A DNA stretch of 64,000 nucleotides. Source: Lineolata rhizophorae (taxonomy: Eukaryota; Ascomycota; Dothideomycetes; Lineolatales; Lineolataceae). The stretch is from positions 310,243 through 374,242 of the forward strand of contig MU001681.1 in NCBI GenBank assembly GCA_010093515.1, written 5' to 3'. The notes below the pieces were generated by a model. That model saw nothing but the letters and a program-made list of their open reading frames with translations, was not told where the DNA came from and did no database searches. A program made the position numbers and the translations under genes. Below, piece by piece: positions 45,501 to 57,081 of the stretch. Position 1 is the stretch's first letter. Each line of letters opens with the position of its first letter.

Positions 45501-48500
45501 TTCTACGTTAGCGGATGATGAAAAAGATATCTTACCCATAGGAAAGAGACATGACGAAACAATAATTTCTAAGGATTACTTCGGTTTTGGTTTAGTAAAG
45601 CCCAAGGATTCATGAATGTTAGCGTAAACGTATCAAAGCAAAAGCTAGCAGATATTGGGATGCGATAACTCGGTGAACGCCTCAGCCGGATCGTATTATC
45701 ATTGGACCCCGACGCACGCGAGGTGGTTTCTACCCATGGAGAAACCAACGCATCACGCACGTGGTTTCCTCAACCGAAGTTTCCGTCATCATCGGCGTTG
45801 CTCAGCTAGAGCGATTAGGAAATGAGAGGGCAGACGTACCACTTGTGAGGTTGTTGTTCTTGTCTTAGAACACCTAGAAGCAAGTTAACGCTGAAGCTGT
45901 CAAAATTTTAAATTTTGAATAAGACGAATAAAGTGCGCCGTCAGACGCTGAGAAAAGTGGAATCAATCGAAACCAATTACGAGCGTGATTTCCTTTCAGC
46001 CGAAATACGGTCATTTAAATCATCAGCGCGCGCAACTTTAGTGCCAGCTGTAAAGCCATGAAAGAAACTATAACGCAGAAGTACAATAACTTACCATTTT
46101 CTTACCAACAATCAGGCCGTTAGAAACTCGAGAACGCATAAGACATGGGCGAAGACCTAAGAGGTGTCTTAGTACATTTTCCCCTCAGAAGTGGATATGA
46201 TCTTGATGAAGGGTAGGATAGTAAAATGCAAGTCAGACAGAAGAGAATCGACAGTGATATCAAGCCGTTCCCTGCCTCAGGTATAGAGTTCGAAAGCAGG
46301 TCACGTTCAAGAACCATGGAACCGGTGGCGTATCATGTAATGGTAGCGCGAAAGCAAAGAAAGGGGCACTTTCCCGATTTCCGTGTCTCGATCCTAGGAT
46401 GGATTGCGTAAGCATCCAACGTGTTCCAAGCGGTTGCCGAGCCTTTGGTGTCGTGGTGCAAGCTGTCGTACGAAGCAGTTGATCGAAGTCGAGGCGCTAA
46501 ACGACAACGGTCGGTTGACCCTGGAAGAGAAACCTCAGCCAGAGTCCAATATTTCCTGCGAGATACATAGGCCTTTCAGAGCATTGCTCATAGTGTTTGA
46601 TTTTATATCATGGAAGAATCAAAATATCTGTTCCCATGGTTTCATCATAAGGCCGTATTAACCGAATTGTGAGAAAAAGGTGGATAGTGGGATAACTTAG
46701 CTTTGGATTTCTACCCGCAACAGAAAGAGCTGTTGCTTCGTGGCGCTTTGAATTCATGTTAGCTTGTTGTGAACACTCAGATGCATGATAAAACAAGATG
46801 ATCTGCGAAGTATGCTACGCATACTCCGAAAATGTAACCGCAGCGGGAGCGAGTAAAGATAGATAATGTCAACCGCATGAGAAAACACATGCAAGACACG
46901 GAATCAAAGCGAAAGCGAGCTGCATGAAGGACTTTAATGCAGGTGACAAGGGGAAAATGCCTTGGGAAATGTGTCTTGATAAGGGTGCGTACTCACTGAG
47001 AGGCGAAACGTTTGAGTGGCGCGATAGTTGAGCGCCGTATATAAGAGAAAGACAAGCCACCCTAGGAGCGACTTTAGACTTGAAGACAAGACTTGAAAGT
47101 AGAGAAAGTATATGCTGATGCACTTGGGCTCTGTATGAGAGGTAACAATGTCAGCGCCTGTCACAAAGTATCGAAGGCAAACGTGGAAAAACGAGGTTTG
47201 AAGGAATCAGAGTCTCAGGCGGATGTCGGCTAGCAATGATAATGGAGAGTATTAGATACACTAAAAAGGTGTTGGTGGGTATGGTTGGACAGACGTAACG
47301 CGTGGGACGGTGTAGGATGCGCGACATCCGACCGCAGCGTGCAAGAGCGTAAACGTCAGGAGTCGAGTTATGGGGAAAGACTTACAAGATTTGCGTTGGC
47401 ACTCGCCAACTGTAGGCACGCGGCAGAGTTTGCACAGTTGCATGATACTTACTGGAACGATCGTTAGCAGGTGTCAAGCAACCATGTGAGACGAAGTCCA
47501 AAACGAGGCAAGAGCGACCCCAAGCACGCGATCGCGAGGACAGCAGTGCAAGATCACCGGCCTTGAACTAGCAATGTTTGCAAATTTACGCTCACGGGAC
47601 ATCGACGTAGATGTGATCAGTCTCGTTGTCAGCTGCCAGTCGAAGGCGTGTGTCGTTATCGCCACCTTGACGCGATGGACGAGCTACAACGACCATCCGC
47701 GGCGTATTTTAAGGCGGAACTTGCTCGCAATAGCTGCAAACAATGTTTTTGAGATGTAGGAAGGCTAATATTGATGGCTTACCTCTGAGTTGTTGGTGTT
47801 GTTGCTCAAGGTGGTGGGTGTTGAAAAGAAGAGAAGAAGTGTGGAGGAAGTTTGTGTGGACGCAGGATTTTGACCCACAAGTTGTGTGTGGGTGTTTGCA
47901 CCAAACTAAGTCACATGTTGGCGCCGTAAAGAGAAGGTAGCCACCGGGCTAGTGCCGTGCCTGCTAAAGGGGCGGGCACGGTGAGCCAAACCCGCAGTTG
48001 AAGGGCATGAGGTGAAGGCTTCAAGCTATTCAGCAAAAGCAGTAGGCGTATGGAAGCCCTTACAGCTTGACACAAGTCAGTCTAAGTTGATACAAGGGTC
48101 TGTGAGCCTTTGTTCATTCCTAGAAGGCCAGATATTATGATCATTGTGAACTCTCCTTTTGCTGCAAAATCGCAAGAGACACGCAGAGTGCTTTCATTTG
48201 GAAGATTTGGCCGCAGCTTCAGCAAGACATCTAGCTTCATCCATCTGCTGTGAGGGCACCTCTGCACTATTCTAATGTTTGGAGCCTCAGCAAGGAGTTG
48301 AGAGCAACAAATGATGCAATTGTTCCTAGGATGGTCTAGCCAGATTACCATATCTTGCATACCCTTGAAGGAGCGACCTCACACGGAATTACGAAACGGG
48401 ATAGATGGTGTCGCTTAGTACCTAATACGAGCCCCGGTATCTTACGGGCAGCTTCACTTTCTCCAAAGGAGTTCTGCCATTCTAGTAATTCGTGCCACCG

Positions 48501-49516
48501 GTAACTTAGGTTGGCAAGAGTCGTCAAACAGTTTGACTTTGCTGACGCAAGGTATTCCAACTTGAGAGCCGAAAACTATCATGCGCAACAGCTGCATCAT
48601 GAAATTTTTTTTTAAGCATTTTTAGTTTAAAATAACCAACCCTTTTCCCTTCTACTGTCCATAATGGCGATTTACATACTACGATAACGGAGGCCAGTGA
48701 AAGAATGGTAGGCAGGAGTTTCGCAAGATTACAGGAAGCAAAGCGTACATGTTCACGCCAGATACTGGCTCATGTAGTTCATCTCTACGACTATGTCTCA
48801 TTGCTAATGTAGATATTTCAAGAAACTACGACTTGCATTGCCCACAGAAGCTAGCTACCTACATTTGGTGAGCACTAACTTAGGCTACCGAGATAACTGC
48901 GACGGCGAATCTAACTCACACGGGATATAACCACGTGAATGCTGTTATTGAGCTACAGCCAGAAATTCTCAATAAACTAGGCAGATGAGTCTTTCGTCAA
49001 GCTACCTAACGTTCTTTTTTGGGAAACTTTTACGGAGTAGCACAGGGTACTCTTGGTTGCCATCACCCTTGGCGCTAAGACCAATTGATTATCCCTCGAC
49101 TTGGAAAAAAAGAGAAAAAGTACTTCCTGCCAAATTCCCTGCCTTGTGTGTAAGACCTGATCGCCCTAAAAGAAGTGAGTTTTGAGGTGATGTCGGAATA
49201 AAACTGTTCTCCGTTCGGGCAACTAGCGGCGCGGGCCGCGATCGGTAACCGCCGGTCCGCCGTCCGACTAACGGCGCCCGAGGGCTGACCCGACGTTACA
49301 CATGTATGAACCACACAACAGTCAAACTGAAACAATCCATGGGCCATGGGTCTCTTCCGAGCCTTCTAACAACCTTAGCACTACCTAACGCGCATGCCAT
49401 CGTCATTCGATCCCGCTCCCCGACGGTTGCTACTCTTATAGCCGGTGCACAGGCGCGTCAAGATCGGCCGCTTCTAGCTCGATCTTGACATCTAGATACA
49501 GTGAGTGGTTGTATCA
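42542..49516. other. Seven-kb gene-poor region
   Basis: Moderately AT-rich, with no frame above about 95 codons and no recognisable protein. It contains a strong GC-rich hairpin at 47955-47981 and a sharply bounded GC-rich patch at about 49214-49296. A promoter for the 733-aa gene should lie in the first few hundred bases. I find no tRNA B-box or transposon motif. Confidence 0.5.
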
Positions 49517-50213
49517 TCAAACAGGGTGCTCGCAAATCTTCTTACCGGGGCTGCCAGGAAGAGGGCCGTCAATGGTTGGATTTTCGTTCTTGATCTCGCC
49601 AGGAGAAATGCTCGTCTCTCCAATCTTAGGAACGCTGTGGTCCGAGGAATAACACTCTGGCTCAGGTTCGGTCTTGAAGACAGACGTGGACGTCGGGTCT
49701 TTTACTTCTTCGTCCTTGAACCAAGCCGGGAGCTTCACGTCCTCTTCTTCCTTCGGCTCGCCCTTGAGGATCTTCGCTTTCTTATCAGGCGTCCGGGAGT
49801 ATTCAGAATCGTCGCTATCATTAGCGTTGCGCTTCACACCCTTTTCGTCTGCAAACTTCGATTTAGAGCCAGGCTTGCGACCTCGAGGACGATATGGCGG
49901 AGGAGAACTGCGTTCCATCTGGGTCCTCAGACGTGAATACCGCATACGGGCGGCATGCGCATTGGATATGTTGTTCTCGGCGGCGACAGCTTTCCAGTCA
50001 ATCTTAGTGGATGACTAGTCAGCTCAGGCTAGAACAAAGACATCAAGATCATATGATATACTGGTAACGCGTGGCGAGAGGGGGGAGGTAGCATAGCGCT
50101 GTTTCTAGATCATAAACTACGTAGTTGAATATAGGCGCCGGACATACTGTTTTCAAATCTTGCTGCTTTAGCATGCTGTAGCAGAGCCTCGCGTTCTCCT
50201 TATCAGTCGGCAT
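49517..50213 (-). CDS. Small Myb-like DNA-binding protein, 183 aa, two exons
   Basis: Exon 1 (50213-50148) encodes MPTDKENARLCYSMLKQQDL then KT. Exon 2 (50002-49517) continues IDWKAVAAENNISNAHAARM then RYSRLRTQM. Together these form the three-helix Myb-like domain common in small fungal nuclear proteins, with the recognition helix around NAHAARMRYSR. An AT-hook-like basic stretch (YRPRGRKPGSKSK) follows, then an acidic tail with SUMO-type sites (FKTEPEPE). The 145-bp intron has GTATGT and an AAG acceptor 14 nt after a CTGAC branch point. A TAG 12 nt upstream is in frame and would add SSTK, but sits right at the branch point. A GTAAGA near the end could start another intron giving a different last dozen residues. 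Confidence 0.72.
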
Positions 50214-52576
50214 GGTGCTTGTGATCTATGAGAGGATTCTAACAGCTTGAAAAACTTTTGACACAGTTTAGGTACTGGTGTAACACTTCAGATACTGCGG
50301 AATAGTTGAATCGGGTGCAGCAAGGTGCAAGGAGGTCCTGAGCTTTTAACATTGCGGTTGGGGATTACCAGAGCACAAAGAATGCAAGCAAATCCCGATC
50401 TACATGGCCGTGCATGGAAAGTACAAAGAGCCCCAAAGAGGACAAGACAATGATACTGCTTTCAAACTTGTTGGCTGCAGTAAGCACGGAATCATACTTT
50501 TGATTAATCATGGGCTTTCCATTATATCTAGACATCAGTTCAAACACGATAATAAGGCAGCTATTCAAAGTTTGTATAGTTATTTGAAGGTGTGAAAAGT
50601 GTATTATCCTTATTGGGAGTTGCACATACATTCCTAGAAAGGAATATTCCCCAATAAATATCTGGAGAATTAACGTGATGCTCATTGCAGTGCTTTCAAC
50701 TTAATAGATGTCAAATATGCATATGAGCACTTCCTCACATAAAACAAATGATCATAGACTATATTTTATACACGGAAGAAAATATTGGGTTATTCTATGA
50801 CCTAACAGCTATTATACTCTAATATTACTATCTTGAATACCCAAGCTCCGAAAAGAGTTGCAGAGTATGCAGTGCTCGGGCAACATGATACAAATATACT
50901 GTGGAATTGCCCGAAAAGCCATAACATGTTCAAATTAGTTGCTCCTGTGATAACGCGTAGCTTCGATTAATTCACTGTCGTAATTTAGTTATATATGATG
51001 ACCGATAAGGGCCTAGTATTAGGTCTCATCATGATGACATGCTGCAAATACATGGCATGCCATTTATAGTGTAATGTCCTTTAAGCAGTGAATGCTACTA
51101 CTAATGTGCACGTGACCCAGACATTTAAGGCAAGTAGAAAACCACAACACCCTTCATTCCTTCCCTCCCCACAATCAACAACCTCATTCAAGATCCAAGG
51201 ACATCACATGCCCACGGAAACTTTATAAGCGTACGGGTTGACGTTCCTTTTAAATATGTATAAATGGCACATCGCCGAGGGCCGTAAAACCATGGCAGCC
51301 TCGATTTTGTTTGCGCTGCCCGGCCCCCCACCCAACGACCCCTCTGCTCCGCCGCCTTATGACTCGCCTAGCCTCCCGCCCAACGTCCTATCTCCTCCCT
51401 CTCCTCTCAAGCCGGTAAGTAGCCTCAAAAGATTCCTGCAATCCCTTTCCCTTGTTACGTGCTTATGCCGCCATTGTACTGATAGGTCGATGTAAAAATG
51501 GCAGAAGGAGAACACCTAGCGGGGAGCGCCGTCGACGTTCTGGCTTCGTAAGGAGCTACATCAATATCTTGCAGCTACGAGACCACACGTAGTCAACTAT
51601 GTCATTATAGGGCCAAAACATGGAGAAGAAGTGGACGATTGAGTTTTGTGGCCACGGAAGGGCTCGTGTTGGAAGTTGTATGATTGATTGGTGATGCTAC
51701 GAAGCGAGCGGAGGTTGACTATGACCACTGTACACGAGATTGCGTGCGTAAACCACATTACATACACTAAAAACAGAGCAACATAAAAAACAGCCCATTC
51801 TGACAGCCCGGTTGGTAAATATGTGGTAATATCTTGGCCAATTTTCAAATTTTCGAGTTCGAACCACAGTATTGACGTGATATCGCTAACGAGTCGGAGT
51901 TACGGAGCCACGAAAGCATGATACTGCAGTAAGATGAAACCAACAGGTTTATGCAGGTCTTCCAGGCCCCCTAATCCTTACGTTTTACCCTCAATTGCTA
52001 TTATCACGATCATTACTAGTTGGGTTCTAAATCTCGTACCATCTGCTCAGCGTTTTGTGGGTTTTAGCGCTAGAGAGACGGAATAAAGCATCATCAGGCT
52101 ATCACCGCAGTCTACACACTCAGAATGATGATAGCATCACTTCATCGCCAACGCTCCGGTCGTGAGTATCAATGGCAAGGGCAAGTATGGAAATCGTAAC
52201 AGGCTAACGAAATCATCAACAGGCCTTAGCCTCTAAGTTGAAACACACCATTTGAAGCTAGAAATAGGCGACTCATAGCTACGAGTAGCCCGATGTGCCT
52301 CTACATTGCCGTGGAGTAGTCATATAGCCATATTGCGCAGAGTGGACAGACAGAATACCAACATTACGCAGAGCGAGATGTATACTGAAGCAATATACAG
52401 CTATTGTGATCACATCTCAGCGTCAGACGCGTCGATTGGTAAAGACTCATGAATATTACTTGGTTTCATTAGCAGTACTTGCAGGTTCTTCGCTGAGTTG
52501 CTACATAAAACAGCGCTATAAAGAATGCCAAGTCGCCAACCACTCATAACGTACAGCTGGCCACACGAGCCCGCCC
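50214..52576. other. Mostly intergenic, one weak small gene
   Basis: AT-rich and without clear genes apart from the candidate at 51292-51551. 51140-51200 has the pyrimidine-rich, CAATCAACAACC-like look of a fungal transcription start region and supports that candidate. Confidence 0.45.
51292..51551 (+). CDS. Candidate small two-exon gene, 62 aa
   Basis: The start ACCATGGCA has excellent context. Exon 1 (51292-51414) encodes a Pro-rich peptide (ILFALPGPPPNDPSAPPPYD...). A GTAAGT donor and a TGATAG acceptor define a 71-bp intron, and exon 2 (51486-51551) adds VDVKMAEGEHLAGSAVDVLAS and a stop. The upstream 150 bp look like a fungal promoter and leader. Against it: short length, no recognised family, and a GT/AG pair that could be chance. 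An upstream in-frame ATG at 51238 exists. Confidence 0.35.
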
Positions 52577-54142
52577 TCAGCCTTTCTTCGCCCTTTTAAA
52601 CTCCTTTTCCCTTTCGCGCGGATCATACACCACCAACTCCTCCTCATTCTTCCTCTTCCACTCGAGATCCTTGCCTAGCCTATCTTTCGCAAAGGACAGC
52701 TTATGCGCCAACCAGCTCATATCATCCTCGTCCTCATCTTGGCCTTCCTTCTCCGCCTCGTCCCATGCACTACACGACTGGCAATTCGCAATGAAGTGCA
52801 AATCGCACAATTTAGCATCCGGATCGTCCTCATCCAAGTCTTCAGCGGCCGCCTTCTCCGTCTCCTCCTTCTTCTTGCCCGCCTCCCGCCCCTCCACATC
52901 CATCTTGTCCTTCCCTGTCGGTTTCTCCCTAGCCGCCTGCGCCGCAACCAATTTCCTGCGGAACGCGTCGAGCTTGGCCAGAGATTCAGCCTCCTCGGCG
53001 GCCGTCTGCGCCTTCCCACGCTTGCGCGCCGGCTTCGAGTTCTTGGGCGTCCAGGCGTCGCGCGCCGACGGCTGCTTCTTCTGCGATGTAACTTCGTTGC
53101 GGGGGAGTCCTGCGTCGCGGCGCATGCTGGCCATGAGCTCGGCAATTTGCGCGTTGGTACGGTCGAGGCGGGAGGGCTTGCGTTCGGAGACTGAGAAGGA
53201 ACTAGAGTCGGATGAGGAAGACGGTGAGCGGGAGCGAGATGGGGAACGGCGTTTGGACGAGGTGGTCGGCAATGGGAGCTTCGTAGATTTACGCGGAGGG
53301 GCAGCGGGCGAAGGTGAGCGCGAGAGCGAGGGTTGGCGTCTGGATGGCTTCTCGACGGGCTTAGGGGCAGTTTTGGATTCTGGCGCACGTGACGCAGCCA
53401 AAGAGTGTTCGCTGTCTTTCTTCTCGCCCCCGGCTACGAGCAAGGGGTTAAACTTCGGCTTCTTAACAACCGGGACTGCCAGGTCCCCCTCGTCCCCTTC
53501 TTCGTCGGCGCCAAAGCTCAACAACGCCTTTCCGCCTTTCTTCTTCTGCTTCTTCTTCGCGGGCTTTTCCTCGCCCTTGCTAGGTTTGACTTCTTCCTTC
53601 TTGACCATGTCCTCGAAAGGATTGACCAGGATCTCCGCGCCAGTGATCCTCGTCGGATAAAGTGGCCTATCCCCTCCTTCCTCGGCCAACTCCGCCTCGC
53701 CCATCTTTGCGACATTGTAAATCGTATCGCCTTCCACCCTGCCAAACAGCGTGTTCTTGCCCTGCAACTCCGGCGTCGAGCCGAGGGTAATAAAGAACTG
53801 GCTACCATTGTCGTCCTTGCGGCCAGTGTTCGCCAGGCCCAGCTGGCCCCGCCGATTGAACTTCAGCCGCGAGTGAAACTCGTCTTTGAAGGGCTCTCCG
53901 CCATTGTAAACGCTCACGCCGCCCGCGCCCGTGCCCGTTGGGTCGCCGCCTTGCAGGATGAAGCCCGGCACCAGCCGATGGAACACGGTGTTGGTATAGT
54001 ATCCATCGAGACAGTGCTGCAGGAAGTTCCGCGTCGCGAGCGGCGTCTGCTTGCCGAAGAGTTCGAGGGAGATATCGCCGGAGGTCGTATGGAGCACAAC
54101 TTTGGCCGTGGGTGGCGGTTCGAGGTTGTACATGGAAGACAT
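52577..54142 (-). CDS. CWC27: Spliceosomal cyclophilin Cwc27-like, 521 aa
   Basis: Cwc27 is a cyclophilin-fold subunit of the activated spliceosome. It is a single exon. Residues 10-180 are the cyclophilin domain (VFHRLVPGFILQGGDPTGTG with Arg56; DNGSQFFITL). At the position of the active-site Trp of cyclophilin A there is Glu125 (TPELQGKNTLFG), the substitution known in Cwc27 that goes with lack of prolyl isomerase activity. The rest is charged, low complexity and Ser/Arg-rich (about 270-330), then coiled-coil-like, ending with the conserved DMSWLAHKLSFAKD and KEFKRAKKG-type tail. The second Met (residue 4) is an alternative start. It is divergent from ALE1 over 635 bp. Confidence 0.93.
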   Translation of the reverse strand: MSSMYNLEPPPTAKVVLHTTSGDISLELFGKQTPLATRNFLQHCLDGYYTNTVFHRLVPGFILQGGDPTGTGAGGVSVYNGGEPFKDEFHSRLKFNRRGQLGLANTGRKDDNGSQFFITLGSTPELQGKNTLFGRVEGDTIYNVAKMGEAELAEEGGDRPLYPTRITGAEILVNPFEDMVKKEEVKPSKGEEKPAKKKQKKKGGKALLSFGADEEGDEGDLAVPVVKKPKFNPLLVAGGEKKDSEHSLAASRAPESKTAPKPVEKPSRRQPSLSRSPSPAAPPRKSTKLPLPTTSSKRRSPSRSRSPSSSSDSSSFSVSERKPSRLDRTNAQIAELMASMRRDAGLPRNEVTSQKKQPSARDAWTPKNSKPARKRGKAQTAAEEAESLAKLDAFRRKLVAAQAAREKPTGKDKMDVEGREAGKKKEETEKAAAEDLDEDDPDAKLCDLHFIANCQSCSAWDEAEKEGQDEDEDDMSWLAHKLSFAKDRLGKDLEWKRKNEEELVVYDPREREKEFKRAKKG

Positions 54143-54777
54143 GGCGGCAGATCTAGGCGTTAATCGGATGGATAACGGCGTGTAGGTTAAGTGGGTGGAT
54201 CGGGGAATCTGCGGTCACGAGCCGTAGACTGATAGGCTCTTCCACGGCTGGCTTCGGACTGCGTAGTTCCTTCTAGCTTGTGGCGATGATTCCACGGCAG
54301 CGGAATCGCCGGGCTCACCAATGCCAGACGCCACAGCGGCCACCCGGATTCGGTCGAATGGAGCTAGAACCCACCAGGCTGAAGCACGCGGGTCATGAGA
54401 AGACTGCGCTCATGACTTTGCGACTGCGTTCCTCCCTTAGGGCTGAGGCAAAAATAAGCTTTTGGGTCCTCGCGCTACATTTCGCTAAGCGTTGCCAGGG
54501 TGGTGAGCCACTCGGAACTCTAGATCCGTGCACGGTCCCGAACCGACGTCACCAGATCGCTGCACCTGGCGTCGCAAAAAGCTCGTTCGCATCTGCCAGC
54601 TGCGCTCAGCCGGAGCAAATTAATACCTGCTTGCCTGCCCTTGCATGATGGAGCGGCATTCTGTCCCTTTGTGAAGGCGTCCATTGCAAGCTCTTATCAG
54701 TCTGCTTTCCTTTTTGCTACCCTCGCAGCCTGTGATATCTCTCACGAAGCCCGCTGGCGCTTTGGCGCATCACCACC
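54143..54777. promoter_or_regulatory. Divergent promoter region of CWC27 and ALE1
   Basis: 635 bp separate the two start codons. No gene lies between. The ORF-like frames here do not resemble proteins. The ALE1 ATG sits in the context CACCACCATGC. Confidence 0.5.
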
Positions 54778-57081
54778 ATGCTGCCCCACATCAATACTCG
54801 TGCGCATGCCATTCCCAGGTGTCTATATATCTCATAGACTGACTTGCTTTACAGCCTTTGACTATATTTCTGGGATACTAGGCGCATCGACAGATGAACG
54901 TGAGATTCCCCCGCGCTGGATATTCCCCCCAAACTTGCTAAGCGCCGTCAACTTGTAGTCAAACTTATCTCCTCCTTTCTCCTATCCTACCCGCTCAGCG
55001 GTATTCTCAAGCGCATCCCCGACGGCAAGCCCTGGCAAAAAAATGTCTTCATAATATCGTACGTGTTCCACGCGACTGCTGTATCTTCATTTGACCTTTC
55101 GTAGCGGAACGAGTTTCTGATTTTGATACGCAAGAGTGGCGCTATTCTACCTCGTCGGGCTGTTTGATCTCTGGGATGGACTGCGGACGATGATATGGAG
55201 TGCGTCAGGCGCGTACGCCATTTCGTACTACATCGAGGGGCCGTTCATGCCCTGGATAGGCTTCGGGTTTCTGATGGGACACCTGTCAGTCAGTCATCTG
55301 TACAGGCAGTTCGTGGACCAGCCGCACAGCATCGACATCACTGGAAAGTAAAATCCACGCTGCGTAGATACCCCCCATACTAACGACATGTACAGGTGCT
55401 CAGATGGTGATGGTCATGAAGGTACGTATGCTGAAAGAATTGCTGAAGACAGTGTTGGCTGACCCAAGCAGCTGTCGGCATTCTGCTGGAATGTGCACGA
55501 CGGCAGGCTGCCGGAAAAAGATCTGTCAGATCATCAGAAGGACCGCGCTATTAGAGCATTTCCCGATGCACTTGATTATGCTGGCTACGTGGTACGTCCT
55601 GTCTTCTCTATGCCCGACTATTTGTGTCTAGCTGTCAATGGATCCGATCATGTGACTATGTCCCGATATAGCTACTTCCCTTGCTGTGCATGCTCTTTAA
55701 CATCTAGGATGTACCAACTGATCATGTTGTTCAGCTCTTCTTCCCCTCACTCCTCGTAGGCCCCGCCTTCGACTTCATCGACTACCGCAGTTACATCTCC
55801 ACGTCCATGTTCGTCCTTCCGCCGGGCACATCTCCTTCTTCAGCGCCAACCTACCGCAAAAAGCGCAAAATTCCGCGCAGCTCGATACCCTCCTTTACCA
55901 AAGCAGCGCAAGGCCTTGTGTGGATCTTCGCCTTTCTCAAGTTCTCTTCGTGGTACAACACAGAGGTCATGCTGTCAGAAGAGTACATGCAATACTGGTT
56001 TCCTCGGCGCGTGTGGATCCTGCATATGTTTGGGTTCACGACACGCATGAAGTATTATGGCGTGTGGAGCTTGACCGAGGGCGCATGTATCATGTCAGGC
56101 ATTGGATACAGGGGTATTGACGCTGCCACTAAAAAGCCCGCTTGGGATCGTCTTGAAAACGTCAAGCCGTGGAACATCGAGTTTGCGCAGAACTCTCATG
56201 AGTATCTCGGTAACTGGAACATCAACACTAATCACTGGCTGAGGAACTACGTATACTTGCGCGTAACGCCGAAGGGGAGGAAGCCCGGTTTCAAGGCGAC
56301 GCTAGCGACTTTTTTCACGAGCGCGTTTTGGCATGGCTTTTACCCAGGGTACTACTTGACTTTTGTGTTGGCGAGCTTCATGCAGCACATAGCCAAGAGT
56401 GAGTCTTTCTACCCCTCCCTTGCCGTCTAGACGCGTGATTTTCCTAAGGCCGGCGTTCCTTCAATCGTTTTAGCTTCTCATTGCCGTGAACCCGACTAAC
56501 CACACGCCTTATTAGATACTCGCCGTCTCTTCCGCCCCTTCTTCATGAAGCCTGTCAATCCATCATCTCCCAACGAAGCTCCCAAACCTACAAGGTACAA
56601 GCCCTACTACGACGCCTTCACCACATTCACAACACAGCTCGCCTTCTCCTTCACAGTCGCGCCATTCATCCTGCTCACCTTGCCGGCCTCGATCCTCGTC
56701 TGGGCCCGCGTCTACTTCTACGCCATCATCGGCGTCGCCATTTCGCTCGGATTTCTCGCCTCGCCCGGCAAAGCGGCCCTACAGAAGAAGCTCAGGGAGC
56801 GGCAGCAGAAAGCTATGGGAATGTCGGAGGAGGAGGGCAAGGAGGGCATGCCGCCGCTAGAGAAGATTAAGACGCCGGCGGCGGAGCAGATGCCGACTCT
56901 GGGTCTGCCCGATGATCCGGAGAAGGAGTTGGATGAGATTGTTGACGAGGTCAGGAAGGAGGTGGAGAGAAGGAGGAAGGAAGGTGGTGGGGTCGGGAGA
57001 GGGGAGATTAAAGGCATCGTGCAGGAGAAGCTAGATATGATGTTTGGAGATCAAGCGAAGCAGGTGAAGAAGGAGAACTAG
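54778..57081 (+). CDS. ALE1: Lysophospholipid acyltransferase (MBOAT family, Ale1-like), 583 aa, eight exons
   Basis: Ale1 re-acylates lysophospholipids in the ER membrane (Lands cycle). Exons: 54778-54799, 54855-54899, 54959-55058, 55135-55343, 55396-55421, 55472-55591, 55735-56398 and 56516-57081. This gives 1,752 nt in frame: MLPHINT/PFDYISGILGASTDE/LKLISSFLLSYPL..., then KLSAFCWNV, LDYAGYV/LFFPSLLVGP. MBOAT signatures are WNINTNHWLRN (His341 region) and AFWHGFYPGYY with the catalytic His374. Several hydrophobic helices follow, then a charged C-terminal tail. Intron 4 (55344-55395) has a perfect TACTAAC branch and CAG acceptor, but its in-frame donor reads GA (G/GAAAGT). The nearest GT, 4 nt on, would shift the frame. 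Intron 3 uses an AAG acceptor. Confidence 0.9.

Noticed and set aside
51840-51870. GAGTTCGAACCAC as a tRNA B-box
   Set aside because: No matching A-box or cloverleaf stems could be placed around it on either strand.
52671-54163. Long plus frames antisense to CWC27
   Set aside because: Shadows of the cyclophilin gene; no independent motif or start context.
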